Positions 11,573-19,012 of a stretch of 64,000 nt of DNA are shown in pieces. The notes beneath the pieces were generated by a model, which saw nothing but the letters and a program-made list of their open reading frames with translations, searched no databases and was not told where the DNA came from. Source of the DNA: Cellvibrio mixtus subsp. mixtus J3-8. Its GTDB lineage: Bacteria; Pseudomonadota; Gammaproteobacteria; Pseudomonadales; Cellvibrionaceae. The position numbers and the translations under genes are program-made. How positions within the stretch are numbered: the stretch's first letter is position 1; every line of letters starts with the position of its first letter. The stretch spans positions 123,922-187,921 of the forward strand of contig NZ_KN266210.1 in the NCBI RefSeq assembly GCF_000766945.1, in the 5' to 3' direction.

Positions 11573-12379
11573 TTATGAGATTTTGGCCAGATCCCATAAA
11601 CGGTTCATTTCATCGATTGAGGTTTCCTCTAACGGTCGACTGACATTTTCTTCAATAAAACCAAATCGCTGTTCAAACTTTTGATTCGCTCGACGCAATG
11701 CCTGCTCGGGATCAACCTTCATATAACGCGCAATATTCACCACTGCAAACAATAAATCACCCAATTCTTCTTCCAGCGCCTGGTGGTCACCTGAATCCAG
11801 TTCGGCTTCAACTTCCAGTAATTCTTCACGGACCTTGGCAATAGGCCCGTACACATCATCCCAATCAAAACCAACACTGGCCGCGCGTTTTTGCAATTTT
11901 GCGGCGCGACTGAGCGCCGGTAAATTTAGCGGGATATCGGCCAACAAACCTTGCGCCCCCTTGGCCTCACGTTCCTGTTGCTTAATAGCCTCCCAGCGCG
12001 CCTTTACATCGCCTGGCAAGGTATGGCGATTATCGATGTAGCTCTGCAAAGTGCCGTCTGGAAATACGTGGGGATGACGGCGAATTAGTTTGGTAACCAA
12101 GTCAGATACAACGCCTGCAAATTCAAAACGATGCTCTTCTTTCCCCAGTTGGCTGTAAAAGATAACCTGAAACAACAAATCGCCCAGCTCTTCTTTCAGA
12201 TGAACAAAATCCTGCTTTTCTATTGCGTCGACAACCTCGTAAGCCTCTTCCAATGTTGAGGGTGCAATGCTGGCATAATCCTGTTTGATATCCCAGGGAC
12301 AGCCTGACTCCGGATCGCGCAACCGTGCCATGAGATACAGTAAGTCATCGATAGAGTATTGGTTCACAGCAAATTCCAT
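11573..12379 (-). CDS. mazG: Nucleoside triphosphate pyrophosphohydrolase MazG
   Basis: MazG hydrolyses (d)NTPs to monophosphates and can lower ppGpp-related signalling. The 268-residue product contains two MazG repeats, each with an EEL/EExxE helix pattern: LEEAYEVVDAIE...LKEELGDLLFQVIFY and, later, REELLEVEAEL...LEEELGDLLFAVVNIARY. The N-terminal GCPWDIKQ motif is typical. The ATG at 12379 is chosen; a TTG at 12388 would overlap the relA stop. It follows relA by 5 bp, so the two are probably co-translated, a functionally sensible pairing because relA makes (p)ppGpp. Confidence 0.95.
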   Translation of the reverse strand: MEFAVNQYSIDDLLYLMARLRDPESGCPWDIKQDYASIAPSTLEEAYEVVDAIEKQDFVHLKEELGDLLFQVIFYSQLGKEEHRFEFAGVVSDLVTKLIRRHPHVFPDGTLQSYIDNRHTLPGDVKARWEAIKQQEREAKGAQGLLADIPLNLPALSRAAKLQKRAASVGFDWDDVYGPIAKVREELLEVEAELDSGDHQALEEELGDLLFAVVNIARYMKVDPEQALRRANQKFEQRFGFIEENVSRPLEETSIDEMNRLWDLAKIS

Positions 12380-12384
12380 AAAAA

Positions 12385-14625
12385 TCAATGCTTGCGGCGC
12401 GCAGAGGCAATGTTCGGCAATTGGTTTAACTTGGTAAGTATGCGGCTCAGTTCGTCAAAACCACGAATCTCCACAGTCACCTGCATATCCACTGTATTTT
12501 TGCGTTTGTCCGATAGTGTTTGCAAAGCGATGATATTAATACGCTCCTGATCAAGCAGCGCCGTAATATCTTTTAACAATCCGTAACGATCATAGGCCTC
12601 AATCACCACATCCACGGAATAGAAACTTTGCGGTGCATCGCCCCACTCGACTTTAATAATGCGCTGGGGTTCATCGGCTTGCAGTTGCAGGATATTCGAA
12701 CAATCCTGGCGATGAATAGAAACGCCCTTCCCAAGGGTAATGTAACCTGTGATTGCATCCCCTGGCACCGGATTACAGCAATTGGCGATTTGGGTAAGCA
12801 AGTTGCCCACACCTTCGATATAAAAATCCGAATCTTTTTTCGGGCGCGGCGCCCTGGTTTTGAATGGAATTAACGGCTGTTGTGGATCCGCCTCATCAAT
12901 CAATTTCTGGGCAGCATTTAATACCTGGCCCACACCAATATCACTCGCCCCTACCGCAGCGTATAAATCATCGAGCGAGTTGAAGCGCAGCTTTTTCGCC
13001 AGCTCTTCAAAATCCAGATCCAATAATGCGAGGCGTTTGAATTCGCGATCCAACAACGCCTGGCCTTCAGCGATGTTTTTATCGCGCGCCTGTTGCTTGA
13101 ACCAATGCTGGATTTTGGCGCGCGCGCGCGGTGTATTCACATAACCCAGTGCAGCATTCAACCAATCGCGGCTGGGCGATTCCAGTTTACCGGTCAGGAT
13201 TTCCACCTGATCTGCGTTAGTCAGATGATAATTGAGCGGTACTATGCGGTTATTAACTTTTGCACCACGACAACGATGCCCGACATCCGTGTGGATTTTG
13301 TAAGCGAAATCAAGTGGCGTCGCGGTGCGCGGTAAATCCACCACATGCCCCTCAGGGGTAAAGACATAGATACGGTCCTGGTTAACCGAGCGCAAATCAT
13401 CTTGTAATTGCGAACTATCGCCGCCCAGCTCTTCATGCCACTCAAGCACCTGACGCAGCCAGGAGATTTTTTGTTCGTAAGCATCCTGGGTGGACTTGGT
13501 ATCTGTGCCTTTGTAACGCCAGTGGGCGCACACGCCAAGTTCAGATTCCTCATGCATCTCCTGGGTGCGGATCTGGATTTCCAGTACTTTATTTTCCGGC
13601 CCCCACACGGCGGTGTGCAACGAGCGATAACCATTTTCTTTAGGCGACGCAATGTAATCATCAAATTCATGGGGGATGTTACGCCAGAGGCTGTGCACTA
13701 TACCGAGGACGGTATAACAGTCACGGATGGTCGGAACCAGGATACGCACAGCGCGAATATCATAAACCTGCGAAAAAGGAATGCCTTTGCGCTGCATTTT
13801 TCGCCAGATGCTATAGATGTGTTTTGCACGTCCACCCACAGCGCCATCAATATTCGCTTTTTTCAATTCATCGCGCAGAAGCCTTAGCAGGTTATCGATA
13901 TATTCCTGCCGCGCCAAACGGCGTTCATCCAGCAGTTTGGCAATGCGCTTGTAATCATCGGGTTGCAAATAGCGAAAGGAAAGATCTTCCAATTCCCACT
14001 TGATGTGGCCAATGCCCAGGCGATGGGCAAGCGGTGCATAAATATCAGCGACCTCACGGGAAACCTGGCGACGACGATCCGGGCTCGCGTTTTTTACCGA
14101 GCGGATTGCGCAAGTACGTTCGGCCAGCTTGATAAGGGCGATACGGACATCATCAACCATGGCAACCAGCATCTTGCGGATTTTCTCTGCCTGTTCAGTT
14201 GCCTGGGAACCAAGTACCCGCTCCTCCTCATTGCGCTGATAACTAATGGCCGCCATACGCAACACACCTTTTACCAGCTTGCCTACTGTTTCACCAAACT
14301 CGTCTTGCACATCCTTGAGGCTGATTTTATGTTCGCGCACTGCGCGATAGAGAATGGCCGCAACCAATGCATCCTGATCCAATTGCAAATCGGTCAGGAT
14401 TTCCGCCATTTCCAGGCCGATGCGAAAACAGGAGAATTCTTCACCCCAGTTATGGTCATCGTCGGCATGAATATTGACCAGCGATAAGCTTTTTTCGGCG
14501 GCGCGACGCAGCTCGGCACGGCTGGTTTCCACTTGCAGGTGGGAGTGATTGAGGCGGTCGATCCAGGCATCAATATCGACCTTGCCATCAGCGGCTATGG
14601 GGTGATCTGCTCTGACTTTAACCAT
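12385..14625 (-). CDS. relA: GTP pyrophosphokinase RelA ((p)ppGpp synthetase I)
   Basis: RelA makes (p)ppGpp on stalled ribosomes during amino-acid starvation. The start at 14625 gives 746 residues beginning MVKVRADHPIA, as in the family. An in-frame ATG at 14682 would add 19 residues. The order is an inactive hydrolase-like domain, the synthetase domain, TGS, helical and zinc-finger regions (NCCNPVPGD), and a C-terminal ACT domain. The synthetase contains HEFDDY, the acidic ExDD signature of monofunctional RelA, with NGYRSLHT and EIQIRT. The hydrolase region lacks a clear HD metal motif, so this should be the synthetase and not SpoT. It lies between rlmD and mazG. Confidence 0.96.
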   Translation of the reverse strand: MVKVRADHPIAADGKVDIDAWIDRLNHSHLQVETSRAELRRAAEKSLSLVNIHADDDHNWGEEFSCFRIGLEMAEILTDLQLDQDALVAAILYRAVREHKISLKDVQDEFGETVGKLVKGVLRMAAISYQRNEEERVLGSQATEQAEKIRKMLVAMVDDVRIALIKLAERTCAIRSVKNASPDRRRQVSREVADIYAPLAHRLGIGHIKWELEDLSFRYLQPDDYKRIAKLLDERRLARQEYIDNLLRLLRDELKKANIDGAVGGRAKHIYSIWRKMQRKGIPFSQVYDIRAVRILVPTIRDCYTVLGIVHSLWRNIPHEFDDYIASPKENGYRSLHTAVWGPENKVLEIQIRTQEMHEESELGVCAHWRYKGTDTKSTQDAYEQKISWLRQVLEWHEELGGDSSQLQDDLRSVNQDRIYVFTPEGHVVDLPRTATPLDFAYKIHTDVGHRCRGAKVNNRIVPLNYHLTNADQVEILTGKLESPSRDWLNAALGYVNTPRARAKIQHWFKQQARDKNIAEGQALLDREFKRLALLDLDFEELAKKLRFNSLDDLYAAVGASDIGVGQVLNAAQKLIDEADPQQPLIPFKTRAPRPKKDSDFYIEGVGNLLTQIANCCNPVPGDAITGYITLGKGVSIHRQDCSNILQLQADEPQRIIKVEWGDAPQSFYSVDVVIEAYDRYGLLKDITALLDQERINIIALQTLSDKRKNTVDMQVTVEIRGFDELSRILTKLNQLPNIASARRKH

Positions 14626-14714
14626 AACGTCTACTTCAATAATTCGGGGTTGTTTTATTTTTCTGGTTTTTACGATTGGCATTTAATGAGAATTTAAATG
14701 CCATAACAAGCCAA

Positions 14715-16226
14715 TCACTTAAGCAAAAACAACGCCATTGACTCTACGTGGCTAGTGTGGGGAAACATATCCAGCACCCCGGCAGCATCCAATTGGTAAC
14801 CTGCTTCAGCCAAAATTGCTGCATCTCGCGCCAGAGTGGCCGGGTTGCAACTGACGTAGACAATCCGCTTGGGGGAAAGTTGCTTCGCCTCAACCCACTG
14901 TTTTATGGTTGTTACCACTTCTTTTGCACCATCGCGGGGCGGATCAAGCAAAATTGCAGCAATTTCATGTTCTTTACCCCCCGCCAAGCGTTGCCATTGA
15001 GTATGGGTCATATCAGCCAGATTCGCGGCAATAAATTTTGCGTTGGCAATTCCCAGGCGCTGTGCATTTTCACGACCACGCAATACCATCGATTCAACTG
15101 CTTCAATGCCTATTACTTCGCGGCAAACCCTCGCCATTGGCAAGGTGAAATTGCCAATACCACAGAACAAATCCAATGCCCGTTCATGGGGTTGTAGATT
15201 AAGTAACGCCAATGCCTGGGTCACCATTTGTTCGTTCACTCGCGGATTCACCTGGGTAAAATCCTGCGGATGAAAATGTAATTGCAATTTATCTACTAAA
15301 TAATTTAAACGCGGATTAACGGCACTACTATCCAAATCCGTCAACCCGGTATTGCCATTTGGCTCCAGCCACACAATGCATTGGTACTGCTGTGAAAATT
15401 GTTTGAGATTATGCAAGTCCTGTTCAGATAATTTTTTGATATGTCGCAAAATTACCGCTGATTCATCGCCGCCGCGCACCAGTTCGATATGGGTTACTAC
15501 CTTTGCCGAGTGCAATTCCAACCATGCTTGCAACGGTTTAATCAGCGCATTTAATTCCGGTGCAAGCACTAAACAATGTTGAATCGCGGCAATTGTTTTA
15601 CTCTGCTGTTGACGAAAACCGAGGCTCACACTGCCATCATTTTCATACCACACACCTAAACGTGCGCGGTTGCGATATTCCATATCAGCAACGCTCACCG
15701 CAGGCAAAATTCGCGCCGGGGTTACCTTGCCCCAATGTTGCAATTGTTGAATTAGCGCGTGTTGCTTAAGCGCAATTTGTGCGTCAGGTTTTACATGCTG
15801 TAACTGGCAACCACCGCACTCATGATAATGCACACAAGGAGGCTCGGTTCGATCAGCAGATGCCTCTATTATTTGATCCGCACGGGCCTCAATAAATCGT
15901 GGATGCTCTTCGACCAACCGCGCACTTACTCGCTCACCCGGCAACGCACCTTGAATAAATAAGGTTTTACCATCCAGATGAGTTAGGCCACGGCCATCGT
16001 GGCTCCATCGCTCAATAGTAAATTCGCCCATACGCTTATTAATTTGCGGCAGGATTTTTTCCGCCACACGCGGAGCGTTCATCCGTGGTGCATCATCGCG
16101 AACATACGCCGGTTCGCCTGCTTTTTTCGGGCGCGGTTTTTTCCCGAGCAAACTTCCACCGGTACGTTTGCCGCTACTAGCGTTGCCGTTTTTACTATTG
16201 CCACCTTTACCACTGCGATTGGTCAT
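14715..16226 (-). CDS. rlmD: 23S rRNA (uracil-1939-C5)-methyltransferase RlmD
   Basis: RlmD (RumA) methylates U1939 of 23S rRNA using S-adenosylmethionine. The ATG at 16226 has AGAGAAGG six bases upstream and gives 503 residues. After a Lys/Gly/Ser-rich N-terminal extension (about 1-50) comes a TRAM domain. The iron-sulfur Cys motif CVHYHECGGCQLQH is next, then the Rossmann core (LDLFCGIGNFTLPMA) and the catalytic Cys motif VYVSCNPATLARD. It is co-directional with relA. The 5' side abuts a 14-bp tandem repeat array. The order cysM-rlmD-relA-mazG is conserved in Pseudomonas as I recall. Confidence 0.95.
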   Translation of the reverse strand: MTNRSGKGGNSKNGNASSGKRTGGSLLGKKPRPKKAGEPAYVRDDAPRMNAPRVAEKILPQINKRMGEFTIERWSHDGRGLTHLDGKTLFIQGALPGERVSARLVEEHPRFIEARADQIIEASADRTEPPCVHYHECGGCQLQHVKPDAQIALKQHALIQQLQHWGKVTPARILPAVSVADMEYRNRARLGVWYENDGSVSLGFRQQQSKTIAAIQHCLVLAPELNALIKPLQAWLELHSAKVVTHIELVRGGDESAVILRHIKKLSEQDLHNLKQFSQQYQCIVWLEPNGNTGLTDLDSSAVNPRLNYLVDKLQLHFHPQDFTQVNPRVNEQMVTQALALLNLQPHERALDLFCGIGNFTLPMARVCREVIGIEAVESMVLRGRENAQRLGIANAKFIAANLADMTHTQWQRLAGGKEHEIAAILLDPPRDGAKEVVTTIKQWVEAKQLSPKRIVYVSCNPATLARDAAILAEAGYQLDAAGVLDMFPHTSHVESMALFLLK

Positions 16227-16238
16227 TAAACCTTCTCT

Positions 16239-16322
16239 GAACATCTATTAACGAACATCTATTAACGAACATTTACTTACACGCTGTTATTAACCAACAT
16301 TGATTTACAAACATTCACCAAA
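16239..16322. repeat. Degenerate 14-bp tandem repeat, six units
   Basis: Units begin every 14 bp: GAACATCTATTAAC at 16239 and again at 16253 (identical), GAACATTTACTTAC at 16267, ACGCTGTTATTAAC at 16281, CAACATTGATTTAC at 16295 and AAACATTCACCAAA at 16309. The array fills most of the spacer between the cotH-like stop and the rlmD start and abuts the rlmD ribosome-binding site. Confidence 0.8.
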
Positions 16323-16345
16323 CAACTCTTGTACAAAGACAATAG

Positions 16346-17803
16346 TTATTTACCGAGTTGCGAGTCGATCCATTGATACCTTGCCTTCTGCCAGCGAATC
16401 ATTTCTTTCACTTCTGCATCATAACTGCCGGTGCCACCATGTGTACCATGGAGAATCCAGGGCGCAAAATCCGTAACTGACCAAATGGTGTAATTTTTTG
16501 CCTGTTGTTTTTCCAGCCAGGTTGCCCGTGCGTCAGCATAAATAAATAATAATTCAAATTTGCCCTCGGCTTTCAGGGCTTGCCAGCGCGTCTTCACCTT
16601 GGCTTCAAAAGCAGGATCTTCAAATAAACGCTTAAACCACGACGAATTGCGGATGTGCCAATTATAGGTTTTATCGACATCGTTATAACCGGCATTACCA
16701 AATGACAAATCAAAATCCCATACCGGACCGAAAAATAATTTTCCACCGCGCTTCTTGTACACAAATGCACTTGCAGCGGCGCCATCCGGATTCTTAAACA
16801 ATTCATTAATAATGTAGTAATTCACCACAGAGTCTACATCAATAAATGCGGCATAGCCTTTATTAGGATCTTTAAAATCACCACCAAATAATGCGGCTTC
16901 AGTATCGGCAAAATATTTCGCTATATATTCGCGCTGGGCAGACCAGGCGGGATCGAGTAAAGTTTCCGGGCTCTGCAAGCAAAATGGGTCCATACCATAG
17001 TTTGAATCAATGCAGAAGTCGATCTGGCGATTAATATTCTCGCCATTGACACAGAAAGATTCATAAGCGTTGTTCTTGCAAAAATCCTTGTGATAACGGA
17101 AATCAATTTCCATTAAATAACCGCCGGTAATTTTTTCTGCATCGACATCTGTCACTTTCATTTCCGGAATATTCACACGATCCTTGGCCACACGGATATG
17201 TTCAACTAATTGATAAACACCTTGATACGCACCATTTACACTAACTTCCACATATTGCGCGCGCGGTGTGTATTCCATTCCCACACTTTTACTAAACATA
17301 AAGGCGACGTCATTGCGCATTAAGGTTTTATCGGCGTAATTCGCCAACAGCACCCAATGCTTGCTCGCCGGCATTCCCAGCAACGTAGTAGAGTTGGTTA
17401 ATTTTAAACGATACGGTTTTTTATCCCAGGACCAGGTGGAATTGCCGCGCCCACGAATCTCCATCGTGCCACTGACTTGCTCAACATCAGCACCTGCTAA
17501 CGAGAATTGCCCGGTGATGTAATTTTCTTTAGAGACAATAGGTGCTGCACCATCGGTAGTAATCGATAATTTCGGCAGGGTTTCAGCCGTTCCCTTGGGA
17601 AATTCTGCTGGTATTGCAAGGCTGCTTGCGCTTGATGACACTATAGCCAGTGACGAATCGCTTGCCGTGGAAGACAAACTTACCGCGGAGGAAACCGTTG
17701 CCGGCGATGAAGCCCCGCTGCCTTTGCTGCCTGAACCTGAACCTCCACACGCCCCTGTTAGTAACGCCGAAACGATCACTAAAACCCGAATAACTGCCGA
17801 CAT
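16346..17803 (-). CDS. CotH-kinase-family lipoprotein
   Basis: This 485-residue protein has a signal peptide ending in a lipobox LTGAC (lipidated Cys19), a Gly/Ser-rich tether to about residue 65, and then a CotH domain. CotH proteins are atypical, secreted or spore-coat protein kinases. Family hallmarks include EIRGRGNSTWSWDKKPYRLKL, HWVLLANYADKTLMRND, and VWDFDLSFGNAGY with the acidic metal-binding DFD. The substrate is unknown. The gene interrupts the cysM-rlmD neighbourhood otherwise conserved in Pseudomonas, and the Ser-rich tether resembles those of Cellvibrio carbohydrate-active proteins. Outer-membrane or surface location is inferred from the lipobox. Confidence 0.88.
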   Translation of the reverse strand: MSAVIRVLVIVSALLTGACGGSGSGSKGSGASSPATVSSAVSLSSTASDSSLAIVSSSASSLAIPAEFPKGTAETLPKLSITTDGAAPIVSKENYITGQFSLAGADVEQVSGTMEIRGRGNSTWSWDKKPYRLKLTNSTTLLGMPASKHWVLLANYADKTLMRNDVAFMFSKSVGMEYTPRAQYVEVSVNGAYQGVYQLVEHIRVAKDRVNIPEMKVTDVDAEKITGGYLMEIDFRYHKDFCKNNAYESFCVNGENINRQIDFCIDSNYGMDPFCLQSPETLLDPAWSAQREYIAKYFADTEAALFGGDFKDPNKGYAAFIDVDSVVNYYIINELFKNPDGAAASAFVYKKRGGKLFFGPVWDFDLSFGNAGYNDVDKTYNWHIRNSSWFKRLFEDPAFEAKVKTRWQALKAEGKFELLFIYADARATWLEKQQAKNYTIWSVTDFAPWILHGTHGGTGSYDAEVKEMIRWQKARYQWIDSQLGK

Positions 17804-17867
17804 AAAATCTCCTGATTCATTATTGTTGATTAATTTTTTATCGCTGTATTGTGTGAAAAACTTTTAC

Positions 17868-18758
17868 TTAAACGTTGAACAAACCTGACGATAAGTAGCG
17901 ATCACCGCGATCACAAATAATCGCCACTATTACCGCATTTTCTACTTGCTGGCTAAGTTCTAACGCCGCAGCCACTGCACCGCCAGATGAAACACCACAG
18001 AAAATCCCTTCTTTACGTGCAAGCTCACGCATAGTGTCTTCTGCAAGTTGCTGGGGCATGCTTACTATGCCGTCGACACGGTCACGCTCATATATTTTAG
18101 GCAGGTACGCTTCTGGCCAGCGGCGAATCCCGGGGATTTGTGCCCCTTCCGACGGCTGCAAACCAATAATCCGGATCTCCGGATTTTTCTCTTTGAGAAA
18201 ACGCGAGGTCCCCATGATAGTTCCGGTAGTTCCCATGGAACTGACAAAGTGAGTGATGGTACCGCCAGTCTGCTGCCAAAGCTCTGGCCCTGTGGTTGTG
18301 TAATGCGCGAGTGGATTATCGGGATTACCAAATTGATCTAACACAATACCCTTGCCTTCTGCTTGCATTTGCAATGCAAGGTCGCGCGCGCCTTCCATAC
18401 CGGATTCCTTGGAAACCAGAATCAATTCCGCTCCATAGGCAGCCATGGAGGCTTTGCGCTCTGCAGTGGAATTGTCCGGCATAATTAAAATTATGCGATA
18501 GCCTTTAATCGCTGCCACCATCGCCAGTGCAATCCCGGTATTACCACTGGTAGCTTCAATCAGGGTATCGCCGGGTTTAATATCACCGCGCAATTCAGCG
18601 CGGGTAATCATCGACAGCGCCGGGCGATCTTTAACCGAGCCGGCAGGGTTATTGCCTTCCAGCTTTACCAGTACATTATTGGTCGTAGCGCCCGGCAGGC
18701 GTTGCAAACGCACCAATGGCGTGTTGCCAACAAACGCGTCAATTGTAGGGAAATCCAT
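17868..18758 (-). CDS. cysM: Cysteine synthase B (O-acetylserine sulfhydrylase)
   Basis: This PLP enzyme makes cysteine from O-acetylserine and sulfide or thiosulfate. The 296-residue product has the PLP-Lys motif NPAGSVKDRPA with Lys43, the phosphate-binding loop EATSGNTGIALA, and a C-terminal GVSSGGAVAAAL. The CysM variant (substrate loop and length below 300) fits better than CysK. It is divergent from gacS across about 250 bp. The cysM-gacS pairing is the Pseudomonas order. Confidence 0.95.
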   Translation of the reverse strand: MDFPTIDAFVGNTPLVRLQRLPGATTNNVLVKLEGNNPAGSVKDRPALSMITRAELRGDIKPGDTLIEATSGNTGIALAMVAAIKGYRIILIMPDNSTAERKASMAAYGAELILVSKESGMEGARDLALQMQAEGKGIVLDQFGNPDNPLAHYTTTGPELWQQTGGTITHFVSSMGTTGTIMGTSRFLKEKNPEIRIIGLQPSEGAQIPGIRRWPEAYLPKIYERDRVDGIVSMPQQLAEDTMRELARKEGIFCGVSSGGAVAAALELSQQVENAVIVAIICDRGDRYLSSGLFNV

Positions 18759-19012
18759 AAATGCCTCAGTCAGTGAGTCTGATGCCCGTCAACTGCACTT
18801 ATACTGGTATAGGCAGATCAATTTGTGGGCTGGTTGCGCATGCGCGCGCGAGGCGGCTATTCTACCTGTGATCACTCGCCCCTGCGAACACCTGGCTACA
18901 CTCGCCGTGACCATATCAACAGGTTTTTATCCAATAACCAGCCAGGTGTGTATCAATAACGCTTTTCTATCAACGCCCTTTCAGCAAAAAAAAAGGAACA
19001 AGGCATCCAGCC

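Noticed and set aside
13116-13135. Alternating GC stretch in relA, and a similar one near 18838-18852
   Set aside because: These purine/pyrimidine runs could favour Z-DNA, but the first lies in a coding region and follows codon choice (Arg/Ala), and neither is near a regulatory feature I can name.
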